In this document: positions 57,101 through 64,000 of the stretch, one piece after another
Layout of the letters: each line of letters starts with the position of its first letter
Position numbering within the stretch: the stretch's first letter is position 1
DNA from: Burkholderia sp. HI2500
Lineage (GTDB): Bacteria > Pseudomonadota > Gammaproteobacteria > Burkholderiales > Burkholderiaceae
Length of the DNA: 64,000 nt
Direction of reading: 5' to 3'
Assembly (NCBI RefSeq): GCF_002223055.1
Contig: NZ_NKFL01000004.1
Span: forward strand, 1,736,001 to 1,800,000
Program-made: the position numbers and the translations under genes
The notes under the pieces: generated by a model
What the model saw: the letters and a program-made list of their open reading frames with translations, nothing else
The model's database searches: none
What the model was told of the DNA's origin: nothing

Positions 57101-58174
57101 AAGGTTCGACACGGTGAAGCCCGTGAGGCCGGCCTTCGGGCGCGCACCGCGGCCCGTCGCGCCTTCGTCGCGGATCTCGCCGCCCGCGCCGGTCGCCGCA
57201 CCCGGGAACGGCGAGATCGCCGTCGGGTGGTTGTGCGTCTCGACCTTCATCAGCGTGTGCGTGAGCTCGGTGTGGCGGCCATAGCGTTCACCCGGCTCGC
57301 CGGCCGCGCCTGCGTTGCGCGGGAACCAGCGCTCGGCTTCGGCGCCGACCATGATCGATGAGTTGTCCGAATACGCGACGATCGTGCCCTGCGGGTTCAG
57401 CTTCTCGGTGTTGCGGATCATCGCGAACAGCGACATGTCCTGCGCCTCGCCGTCGATCGTCCACTGCGCATTGAAGATCTTGTGGCGGCAGTGCTCGCTG
57501 TTCGCCTGCGCGAACATCATCAGTTCCACGTCGGTCGGGTTGCGTTCGAGCTTGCGGAACGCATCGACCAGGTAGTCGATCTCGTCGTCGGCGAGCGCGA
57601 GGCCCAGCTCGACGTTCGCGCGTTCGAGCGCGCCGCGGCCGACGCCCAGCACGTCGACGCGCGCGAGCGGCTTGGCCGGCAGTTCGTCGAACAGGTGCTT
57701 CGCGTCGTCGCGTGCCGCGACCACGCTTTCGGTCATCCGGTCATGCAGCGCGGCCGCCACGGCTGCGCGCGCGTCGTCCGACAGCGCCTTCTTGCCGCCG
57801 AGCAGGCCCGACTTCAGCGTGACCGTGAATTCGACGCCGCGCTCGATGCGACGCACCTGCGTGAGGCCGCAGTGCTGCGCGATGTCGGTCGCCTTGCTCG
57901 CCCACGGCGAGACCGTGCCGAAACGCGGCAGCACGACGAAGGTCTCGGCCGTGCCCTTCTCGGCCGCCGGCTCGAACGGCGCGCCGTAGTGCATCAGCGC
58001 GTCGATGCGCGCGCTGTCGTCGGCCGACAGCGGCTCGGCCGCATTGACGAAGTGCAGGAACTGCCCGCGCACCGCGACGATGTTGGCGTCGATTTGCTTG
58101 AGCGTGTCGAGCAGACGGGTTTGACGGAAATCGGAGAGGGCCGAAGCGCCGGGAAAACACGAGAAGTGAGCCAT
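54110..58174 (-). CDS. purL: Phosphoribosylformylglycinamidine synthase
   Basis: 1354 residues from the ATG at 58174 ([16 protein letters not shown]), the large single-chain form of beta- and gammaproteobacteria; the frame runs to 58372 but that part is not used. Fourth step of purine synthesis: FGAR plus glutamine to FGAM. Two ATP-binding halves around 200-700 and 700-1050, then a glutaminase domain: [15 protein letters not shown], nucleophile Cys in [13 protein letters not shown], and His/Glu in SWHPESWGE at the end. Long leader shared with the divergent dadA. Confidence 0.98.
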   Translation of the reverse strand: MAHFSCFPGASALSDFRQTRLLDTLKQIDANIVAVRGQFLHFVNAAEPLSADDSARIDALMHYGAPFEPAAEKGTAETFVVLPRFGTVSPWASKATDIAQHCGLTQVRRIERGVEFTVTLKSGLLGGKKALSDDARAAVAAALHDRMTESVVAARDDAKHLFDELPAKPLARVDVLGVGRGALERANVELGLALADDEIDYLVDAFRKLERNPTDVELMMFAQANSEHCRHKIFNAQWTIDGEAQDMSLFAMIRNTEKLNPQGTIVAYSDNSSIMVGAEAERWFPRNAGAAGEPGERYGRHTELTHTLMKVETHNHPTAISPFPGAATGAGGEIRDEGATGRGARPKAGLTGFTVSNLDLPDARQSWENARDAAQPVGERNPNEQHGPYGRPDRIASPLQIMIDGPLGGAAFNNEFGRPNLGGYFRVYEQNVGGKVHGYHKPIMIAGGLGNIADQHTHKHDVPAGSLLIQIGGPGMRIGMGGGAASSMATGANTAELDFDSVQRGNPEIERRAQEVINGCWQLGAENPILSIHDVGAGGLSNAFPEIVDGAGKGARFELRKVALEESGLSPREIWSNEAQERYVLAIAPADLPRFEAICARERCPFAVVGVATDERQLKLVDDEATGVDEYPVDMPMEVLLGKPPRMHRDVTRVATERAPVDVTGIALSAVAVDVLKHPTVGSKSFLITIGDRSVGGTSVRDQMVGPWQVPVADCAVTALDYAGFKGEAMTMAERTPLAVINAPASGRMAVGEAITNIASAPIASLDKLKLSANWMAACGTAGEDAALFDTVKAIGMELCPALGIGIPVGKDSLSMKTKWDEQGVAKEVVSPVSLIISAFAPVEDVRRHLTPQLRRIADAGDSVLIAIDLGRGKNRMGGSIFAQVTQQVGDTTPDVDDAEDLKRFFNAIQSLNAQDKLLAYHDRSDGGLWATVCEMAFAGHAGVSLNVDMLTLDPNHESDYGDAKDWAKQTSGRREDRTLRALFSEELGAVVQVRATDRDAVLGALREFGLSACSHVIGSVNDRDVIEVYRDAKKIFDAPRTELHRAWSEVSWRIARLRDNPACADAEYDALLDAADPGISPVLSFDPADDIAAPFIATGARPRVAILREQGVNSHLETAYAFDRAGFDAHDVHMSDLLAGRATLADFAGAVACGGFSYGDVLGAGEGWAKTIRFNANLADMFSAFFARPDTFALGICNGCQMLSSLASMIPGADAWPKFTRNKSEQFEARFSFVEVEKSPSIFFAGMEGSRIPVAVAHGEGYADFSQQGDIDRVAVAMRFVDHRGEATERYPFNPNGSPAGITSVTTADGRFSVLMPHMERVHRTVAMSWHPESWGEASPWMRVFRNARRWIG

Positions 58175-58505
58175 GGGCTGGACTGACGTCGATGAGTCGC
58201 GCAAGGTGGCGACGTGGGGCGAAAGGAAGGCCGTAATTATACCCGGAAGTCGGTCGCCCCAGACCGGCCAATCGGTAGCGTGCATGCACCGCAACGGTGC
58301 CACGGTGCGCGCCGTGTACAGCCCGCCCGCCGGGCCGCCCCGCGCGGGCGCGGCAGCCGGCGGCCGTGGCACGGCTGCACGGTCCGTGCTCGCCCGGCGC
58401 CGGTTCCCGCGATTTTGGCGCTATCATTCCGGGTTCACCGGGCCGGGGCCCTCAGCGAATTCTCACCGGGCGGCGCCTGCGCGCCGCCCGTCATCGAAGC
58501 AATCC
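58175..58505. promoter_or_regulatory. Divergent purL/dadA intergenic region
   Basis: 331 bp, GC-rich, no gene. A TATAAT -10 for purL lies at 58236-58241 on the minus strand with a poor -35. For dadA a TATCAT-like -10 is at about 58422-58427. A short GC-rich stretch (58270-58420) shows no clear element. Confidence 0.45.
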
Positions 58506-59807
58506 ATGGATGTCATCGTCATCGGCGGCGGAATCAGCGGCGTCGCCACCGCCTACCAGCTGCGCGCGGCCGGCCATCGCGTGTGCGTGGTCGAACGTCA
58601 CGCCACCGTCGCGCAGGGTGCGACCTACGGCGACGGCGGCGCGCTGCTGCCGAGCCCGCTCGACGTCTGGTTCGGCCCGACCTTCATGCGCCAGCGCCAG
58701 CCGCGCGACAGCGGCATCGTCTACAAGCCGGGCTTCAACGGCGGCGTGCGCCGCTTCGTCAAGCAGCTCGGCACGCTGCGCGAACCCGACGCGTTCGCCC
58801 TACAGTACGCACGGCTGCGCCCGCTGATCGATGCGTCGCGCGACACGCTCGCCGACATCGAGACGCGCCTCGAACTCGAATTCGAACAGAAGCCCGGCAT
58901 CCTGCACGTGGTGCGCGATCCGCGCGACTGGGACGCGATGCAGCCGGCGCTCGACCTGCTGCGCACGCTCGACCAGCCGTACCGCCTGCTCTCCGCCGAC
59001 GAATGCGCGACGCTCGAACCGTCGGTGCCGGCCGAACCCGGCTTCGCCGGCGGCGTGCTGCTCGAGACCGAACGCACCGGCAATTGCCCGCTGTTCGCGA
59101 AACTGGTCAAGCAGACGCTCGACGAGCATGGCGTGCAGTTCCGCTTCGGCGCGGAAGTCGCCGCGATCCGCGTCGACACCGGCCGTGCCGCGGTCGAGCT
59201 CGTCCCGCCCGGCGACCGGCGTGCGTCGAACGCACGCGAGGTCGACGTGATTTCCGCCGATGCGATCGTGGTCGCCGCCGGCGCCGGCAGCCTGCCGCTG
59301 CTCGACCGGCTCGGCTGGCGCCTGCCGCTGCATCCGGTGCGCGTCCATACGCTCACCGCGCCGGTCGCGTACGAAGAACATGCGCCGCACCTGAACGTCA
59401 TCGATTCGATCAAGCGGATCTCGATCACGCGCACCCACCAGCGGCTGCGCGTCGGCGGCGGCGCGGTGCTGCAGAGCCTGCCCGAGACCGCGAAGCCGCT
59501 CGCCGAGCCGCTGTCCGAGGCCGCGCTCGCGCTGCTCGGCCAGGCCGTCCACGACTGGGTGCCCGGCGCCGCGCGCATCTCGGCCGCGTTGTCGTGGCAA
59601 GGCACGCAGTTGCTGTCGCCGGACGGCCTGCCGGTCGTCGGTCCGACCCCGCATCCGCGCGTGTTCGTCAATTTCGGGCATGGCCCGGCCGGCTGGGGGC
59701 TCGCCTGCGGGTCTGCTAAAGTGGTGACCGACTATCTGGGCGGCGACGTGCAGCACTGGCCCGCCGACACGCTCGCCGCGCTGCGCGCCGGGCGCTTCAC
59801 GACCTGA
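58506..59807 (+). CDS. dadA: D-amino acid dehydrogenase small subunit-like oxidoreductase
   Basis: 433 residues from the ATG at 58506 (MDVIVIGGGISGVATAYQL); the longer reading frame to 58173 runs opposite purL DNA and is not used. FAD-binding GGGISG at the start and a GPTPHPRVFVNFGHGPAGWGLACGSA region at the end, as in DadA, which oxidises D-amino acids and passes electrons to the respiratory chain. Membrane-associated. Could be another DadA-like amine oxidase; D-alanine use is not shown. Confidence 0.85.
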   Translation: MDVIVIGGGISGVATAYQLRAAGHRVCVVERHATVAQGATYGDGGALLPSPLDVWFGPTFMRQRQPRDSGIVYKPGFNGGVRRFVKQLGTLREPDAFALQYARLRPLIDASRDTLADIETRLELEFEQKPGILHVVRDPRDWDAMQPALDLLRTLDQPYRLLSADECATLEPSVPAEPGFAGGVLLETERTGNCPLFAKLVKQTLDEHGVQFRFGAEVAAIRVDTGRAAVELVPPGDRRASNAREVDVISADAIVVAAGAGSLPLLDRLGWRLPLHPVRVHTLTAPVAYEEHAPHLNVIDSIKRISITRTHQRLRVGGGAVLQSLPETAKPLAEPLSEAALALLGQAVHDWVPGAARISAALSWQGTQLLSPDGLPVVGPTPHPRVFVNFGHGPAGWGLACGSAKVVTDYLGGDVQHWPADTLAALRAGRFTT

Positions 59808-59859
59808 CCGCCGCGGGCCCGTCCCCGGCGGCCACCTAGCCAGCCGCCACGACCCCGCG

Positions 59860-61407
59860 ATGACCGTCAATACCCGCCCGCTCCCCGATTCCGATCCGAT
59901 CGCGCTGCTGCGCGTCGCCGACCTGCGCACGGCCGAAACCGACGCCACGGCGGCGCTGCCGCCGCATACGCTGATGGGTCGCGCCGGCGCCGCCGCCGCG
60001 CACTGGCTGTCCGAGCGCATGGCCGGCGACGACCGCCCCGTGTGGTTCGCGGTCGGCCCGGGCAACAACGGCGGTGACGCGCTGGTTGCAGCCGCTCACC
60101 TCCAGCAGCTTGGCGTCGCCACGCAAGCGTGGATGCCGGTGCCAGTCAAACCAGACGACGCGCAATGGGCGCTCGGCCTCGCGCGCGCAGCGGGCGTACC
60201 GCTATCCGCCACACCGCCTGCTTCGCTGGACAGCTTTGCATGGGTCGTCGACGGGCTGTTCGGCATCGGCCTCGGCCGCGCGCTCGACGGCGCATTCGCC
60301 GAGCAGGCCCAGCGCATCGCCGCGCATGCGCGCAGCGGCGGCCACGTGCTCGCACTCGATGTGCCGAGCGGGCTCGACAGCGATACGGGCCAGATCGTCG
60401 GCGCGGGCGTCGCCGTCGCCGCCACCCATACGCTCACCTTCATCGCCGCGAAGCCGGGCCTCTATACGGGCGAAGGCCGCGATCTCGCCGGCGAGATCGA
60501 CGTCGCCTCGCTCGACGTCGCGCCACCCGCCGCGCCTGCCATCGTGCTGAACGCGCCCGCGCGGTTCGCCGCCGCCCTGCCCGCGCGCGCATTCGCGTCC
60601 CACAAGGGCACGTTCGGCAGTCTCGCAGTGCTCGGCGGCGACACGGGCATGTGCGGCGCGCCGATCCTGGCCGCCCGCGCCGCGCTGTACGCCGGTGCCG
60701 GCAAGGTGCACGTCGGCTTCCTCGGCGCCGGCGCACCGCCGTACGACCCGCCGTTCCCCGAACTGATGCTGCATCCGGCCGACGGCCTCGATCTCGGCGC
60801 GATGACCGCCATCGCGGCCGGCTGCGGGCTGGGTACGCGCGAGGCCGCGGCGACGCTCGTGCGTGACGTGCTCGCACACGATGCCGCGACGCTGCTCGAT
60901 GCCGATGCGCTGAACCTCGTCGCGACACATGCCGATCTTGCGACCGCCGTCGCCACGCGCGGTGCGCGCGGCAATCCATGCGTGCTGACGCCGCATCCGC
61001 TCGAAGCCGCCCGGTTGCTCGGCAGCGACACGGCGACTATCCAGCGCGACCGCGTCGCAGCCGCGCAGGCACTTGCGACTCGTTATGCGGCGCATGTCGT
61101 GCTGAAAGGCTCGGGCACGGTGATGGCGGCACCCGACGGCCGCGTGACGATCAATCCGACCGGCAACGCGGCGCTTGCCACGGGCGGCACCGGCGACGTA
61201 CTCGGCGGACTGATCGGCGCGTTGCTTGCGCAGCGCGTCGCACCGTACGAGGCAGCGCTCGCGGGCGTCTACCTGCACGGCCTCGCGGCCGATACGCTGA
61301 CCGCACACGGCACCGGCCCGGCCGGACTCACGGCCGGCGAACTCGCGCCGATGGTGCGCACGCTGATCAATCGCCTTTTTTACGCGTCGCCGCGCGCCGA
61401 CACATAA
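59860..61407 (+). CDS. nnr: Bifunctional NAD(P)H-hydrate repair enzyme
   Basis: 515 residues. The N-terminal epimerase domain (about 20-215; GPGNNGGDALVAAAHL, DVPSGLDSDTGQIVG) and the C-terminal ADP-dependent dehydratase (about 240-510; GAGKVHVGFLG, TPHPLEAARLLG, LKGSGTVMAAPDG, GGTGDVLGGLIGAL). Repairs damaged NADHX/NADPHX. ATG at 59860. pgi follows 111 bp later. Confidence 0.95.
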   Translation: MTVNTRPLPDSDPIALLRVADLRTAETDATAALPPHTLMGRAGAAAAHWLSERMAGDDRPVWFAVGPGNNGGDALVAAAHLQQLGVATQAWMPVPVKPDDAQWALGLARAAGVPLSATPPASLDSFAWVVDGLFGIGLGRALDGAFAEQAQRIAAHARSGGHVLALDVPSGLDSDTGQIVGAGVAVAATHTLTFIAAKPGLYTGEGRDLAGEIDVASLDVAPPAAPAIVLNAPARFAAALPARAFASHKGTFGSLAVLGGDTGMCGAPILAARAALYAGAGKVHVGFLGAGAPPYDPPFPELMLHPADGLDLGAMTAIAAGCGLGTREAAATLVRDVLAHDAATLLDADALNLVATHADLATAVATRGARGNPCVLTPHPLEAARLLGSDTATIQRDRVAAAQALATRYAAHVVLKGSGTVMAAPDGRVTINPTGNAALATGGTGDVLGGLIGALLAQRVAPYEAALAGVYLHGLAADTLTAHGTGPAGLTAGELAPMVRTLINRLFYASPRADT

Positions 61408-61518
61408 GGCCGCTATACTGACTGCCCCGCCGCACGGCGGGCCCTCTCGTCCGCCGGCCTTCCGATCCCGATGAGCCGGCGCGGCATTCCTCCCGATTCA
61501 CGCTTCACTCGAACCGCC

Positions 61519-63141
61519 ATGACGCTGAATTCGCTCCCCGCCTGGACTGCCCTTCAATCCCACTTCGAGCAAATCCGCCATGCTCGCCTGCGCGACTGGT
61601 TCGCGCCGGAAAACGACCCCACGCCGACGCGTGCCGAACGCTTCACGCTCGCAGGCGGCGGCCTCGCGGCCGATTTCTCGAAGAACCGCATCAATGACGA
61701 GACGCTGCGCCTGCTCGTGCAGCTCGCACGTGACGCGGGCGTCGAAGCACGCCGCGACGCGATGTTCGCGGGCGAGATCGTCAACCCGACCGAAGGCCGT
61801 GCCGCGCTGCACACCGCGCTGCGCGCGACCGATCCGCAAGCGCCGTTCCATGCACAGATCAGCGCCGAGCGCGCGAAGATGGCGACCTTCGCGCGCGCCG
61901 TGCGCAGCGGCACGTGGACGGGCTACACCGGCAAGCGCATCCGCCACGTGATCAACATCGGCATCGGCGGCTCCGATCTCGGGCCGAAGATGGTCGTGCA
62001 TGCGCTGCACCACGTCGCGACGCCTGAAATCACCACGCACTTCGTGTCGAACGTCGACGGCGCCGATCTCGCGCGCGTGCTCGAACAGGTCGATCCGGAG
62101 GAAACGCTCGCGATCATCGTGTCGAAGACGTTCACGACGCTCGAGACGATGACGAACGCACGCTCGCTGCGCGACTGGTTCGTCGCGCGCGGCTGCCCCG
62201 AGGACGCGCTCGCGAAGCACTTCGTCGGCGTGTCGGCGAACCCGGCCGAAGTCGTGAAGTTCGGCATCGCCGCGGACAACGTGTTCGAAATGTGGGACTG
62301 GGTCGGCGGCCGTTACTCGCTGTGGTCGGCGGTCGGCCTGTCGATCATGATCGCGATCGGCCCCGAGCAGTTCGACGAGCTGCTGGCCGGCGCGAACGAC
62401 ATGGACCGTCATTTCCGCGAAGCGCCGCTCGAGCGCAACCTGCCCGTGCTGCTCGGCCTGATCGGCATCTGGTACCGGAATTTCTTCGGTTCGCAGAGCT
62501 ATCTCGTCGCACCGTATTCGGAAGCGCTGCACTACCTGCCGTCATACCTGCAGCAGCTCGAAATGGAGAGCAACGGCAAATCCGCGCGCCTGGACGGCAC
62601 CTTCGTCGACTACCCGACCTCCGCCGTCACGTGGGGCGAGCCGGGCACCAACGGCCAGCACGCGTTCTTCCAGATGCTGCACCAGGGGCCGACGATTGTG
62701 CCGATCGACTTCATCGCGGTGCTGACGCCCGAGCATCCGCTCGCGAGCCATCATCCGAAGCTGCTGGCGAACTGCTTTGCGCAGAGCGAGGCGCTGATGC
62801 TCGGACGCACGCTCGACGAAGCGCGCAAGGTCGCGGGGCCGGGCAAGGAAGCGCTCGCGCCGCACCTGACGTTCCCGGGCAACCGCCCGACGACGACACT
62901 GCTCGTCGATGCGCTGACGCCGCGCACGCTCGGCGCGCTGATCGCGCTGTATGAACACAAGGTGCTCGTGCAGGCAACGGTGTGGGACATCAATCCGTTC
63001 GACCAGTGGGGCGTCGAGCTCGGCAAGATTCTCGGCAAGGTGGTGGAAGCCGACCTGACGGCCGAGTCGGTCGATCCGGCCAAGCACGACTCGTCGACCA
63101 CCGCGCTGATCGAGCGCGCCCGCGCGGCGCTGAAGCGCTGA
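61519..63141 (+). CDS. pgi: Glucose-6-phosphate isomerase
   Basis: 540 residues from the ATG at 61519 ([18 protein letters not shown]); an in-frame ATG at 61471 is not used. Active-site motif [12 protein letters not shown] near 350 and [16 protein letters not shown] near 378. Interconverts glucose-6-P and fructose-6-P. A 12-bp GC-rich hairpin (63170-63201) follows. Confidence 0.97.
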   Translation: MTLNSLPAWTALQSHFEQIRHARLRDWFAPENDPTPTRAERFTLAGGGLAADFSKNRINDETLRLLVQLARDAGVEARRDAMFAGEIVNPTEGRAALHTALRATDPQAPFHAQISAERAKMATFARAVRSGTWTGYTGKRIRHVINIGIGGSDLGPKMVVHALHHVATPEITTHFVSNVDGADLARVLEQVDPEETLAIIVSKTFTTLETMTNARSLRDWFVARGCPEDALAKHFVGVSANPAEVVKFGIAADNVFEMWDWVGGRYSLWSAVGLSIMIAIGPEQFDELLAGANDMDRHFREAPLERNLPVLLGLIGIWYRNFFGSQSYLVAPYSEALHYLPSYLQQLEMESNGKSARLDGTFVDYPTSAVTWGEPGTNGQHAFFQMLHQGPTIVPIDFIAVLTPEHPLASHHPKLLANCFAQSEALMLGRTLDEARKVAGPGKEALAPHLTFPGNRPTTTLLVDALTPRTLGALIALYEHKVLVQATVWDINPFDQWGVELGKILGKVVEADLTAESVDPAKHDSSTTALIERARAALKR

Positions 63142-63169
63142 CGCTCTCGGGTAGCGGCGTCATGCCGAT

Positions 63170-63201
63170 GCCGGCCGCGCAGCCCTGCTTGCGCGGCCGG
63201 C
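63170..63201. terminator. Hairpin between converging pgi and ABC ATPase genes
   Basis: Perfect 12-bp stem GCCGGCCGCGCA/TGCGCGGCCGGC with an 8-nt loop. Neither side has a T tract, so it may act only partly, or with Rho. Confidence 0.5.
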
Positions 63202-63209
63202 CGCTCAAT

Positions 63210-63923
63210 TCAGGTGCCGCGCTGCTCCGCGTGCGGCTCGACGATGCGTCCGGCGTCGATCGTCACGGTCGTCGCACAGCGGCGTGCAAGTTCGACATCG
63301 TGCGTGACGAGCACGAGCGTGGCGCCGTGCGTGCGGTTCAGTTCGAACATCAGGTCGATGACCGCATGGCCGGTGGCCGCATCGAGGCTGCCGGTCGGCT
63401 CGTCGGCGAACAGGATCGCCGGGCGCGTGACGAATGCGCGTGCAAGCGCGACACGCTGCTGCTCGCCCCCGGACAACAGCTTCGGATAATGCGCGGTACG
63501 CTCGCCGAGACCGACCTGCACGAGCAGCGCCTGGGCACGATCGGCTGCTTCACGTGCGCTGATGCCTCCCTGCAGCTCGAGCGGCAGCATGACGTTCTCG
63601 AGCGCCGTCAGGTGCGGCATCAACTGGAACGACTGGAACACGAAGCCGACTGCGCCGTTGCGCAGCGCCGCGCGCGCATCCTCGTCGAGCTGGTCGAGCG
63701 CACGCCCGAGCAGGCGAACCGTGCCGCTCGTCGCGCTGTCCAACCCTGCAAGCAGGCCGAGCAGCGTCGATTTACCCGACCCCGACGCGCCGACGATCGC
63801 GAGGCTGCTGCCCGGCTGCACGGCGAACGTGATGCCGTCGAGGATCGTCAGCTCGCCCGTTGCATCGGCGACCCGCTTGCATACGTCATGGACTTCGATG
63901 ATCGGATCGGCAATCTTGAACAT
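63210..63923 (-). CDS. ybbA: ABC transporter ATP-binding protein, YbbA family
   Basis: 237 residues from the ATG at 63923 (MFKIADPIIEVHDVCKRV). Walker A GASGSGKST, Q-loop FVFQSFQLMP, signature LSGGEQQRVALARAF, Walker B ILFADEPTGSLD. Belongs to the MacB/LolD-like group; YbbA works with the YbbP permease, and this pair usually lies beside tesA. The permease would lie left or elsewhere, and is not in this window. Its start overlaps the divergent tesA start. Confidence 0.92.
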   Translation of the reverse strand: MFKIADPIIEVHDVCKRVADATGELTILDGITFAVQPGSSLAIVGASGSGKSTLLGLLAGLDSATSGTVRLLGRALDQLDEDARAALRNGAVGFVFQSFQLMPHLTALENVMLPLELQGGISAREAADRAQALLVQVGLGERTAHYPKLLSGGEQQRVALARAFVTRPAILFADEPTGSLDAATGHAVIDLMFELNRTHGATLVLVTHDVELARRCATTVTIDAGRIVEPHAEQRGT

Positions 63924-64000
63924 GGACACGACATTTCGCTGGAAAAGACGCGCGGCGGTCGCCGCGCTGCTGGGCACCCTGCTCGCTGCCACCGTGCCGG
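63922..64000 (+). CDS. tesA: Start of a TesA-like arylesterase, cut by window edge
   Basis: Only 26 codons are inside the window: MDTTFRWKRRAAVAALLGTL, then LAATVP, a clear signal peptide (basic n-region, hydrophobic core). The divergent arrangement with ybbA is the classic ybbA-tesA pair, so this is likely the periplasmic GDSL lysophospholipase/thioesterase. The identity rests on context, as no catalytic residue is visible. Confidence 0.6.
   Translation, partial: MDTTFRWKRRAAVAALLGTLLAATVP

Noticed and set aside
54179..57361. 1060-codon plus-strand frame opposite purL
   Set aside because: Shadow of purL; composition dominated by Arg, His and Asp.

Overview
The window is high-GC chromosomal DNA of a betaproteobacterium, most likely Burkholderia and probably the B. 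cepacia complex. The evidence is a split ArnA pathway, the order rpsF-priB-rpsR-rplI-dnaB, a mltG-tmk-holB-tatD string, Burkholderia-style paralogues and strong G/C third-position bias. Nearly all of it is ordinary core genome; species is inferred from gene order and protein resemblance, not from a search. Layout: 1-2.6 kb, end of the aminoarabinose (Ara4N) lipid A operon (formyltransferase cut by the left edge, UDP-GlcA decarboxylase, deformylase). 2.7-6.7 kb, Bcp peroxiredoxin, PIN-PhoH protein, NlpC/P60 lipoprotein. 6.8-8.5 kb, low-affinity phosphate transporter with its PhoU-like DUF47 partner. 8.6-12.7 kb, replicative helicase DnaB interrupted by an intein, then rplI, rpsR, priB and rpsF. 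12.9-14.4 kb, ECF sigma/anti-sigma pair. 14.6-19.2 kb, glyoxylate carboligase pathway gcl-hyi-glxR with a divergent LysR regulator. 19.7-23.4 kb, small envelope or stress proteins (BON-LysM, PsiF-like, a two-TM protein, a SYLF lipoprotein) and an asparaginase. 23.5-32.1 kb, a nine-gene leftward string: mltG, tmk, holB, tatD, ankyrin protein, Rap1a/Tai-like protein, MscS channel, AAA ATPase, glycosyltransferase. 32.2-36.6 kb, ygfZ, NRDE protein, GNAT, HSL-family esterase, thioesterase, Dabb protein. 36.6-39.6 kb, the one accessory-looking stretch: a broken tyrosine integrase, a 19-bp inverted repeat, rdgC, a cysteine hydrolase and about 800 bp of AT-richer gene-free DNA. 39.6-43.3 kb, large secreted glucosidase-like lipoprotein and a membrane GGDEF protein. 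43.6-49.4 kb, beta-oxidation genes (thiolase, FadB-like, acyl-CoA ligase) with a nicotinamidase among them. 49.6-54.1 kb, selO, msrB, yciB, bolA, ppiC, GNAT. 54.1-64 kb, purL, dadA, nnrDE, pgi, ybbA and the first codons of a tesA-like esterase. No tRNA, rRNA, CRISPR array or intact insertion sequence was seen. Functional links: the pit operon carries a possible Pho box in its leader; gcl-hyi-glxR takes glyoxylate to glycerate; the ribosomal operon feeds into a separately terminated dnaB; the sigma and anti-sigma genes overlap and are surely co-made. The most distinctive element is the DnaB intein, which sits in the Walker A loop, starts with Ala rather than Cys/Ser, and carries the Trp/Cys/Thr triplet that defines class 3 inteins plus a LAGLIDADG endonuclease. 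The most unusual non-coding spots are the integrase scar with its repeats near 36.7-39.0 kb and the leader region upstream of the BON-LysM gene at 19.4-19.7 kb.
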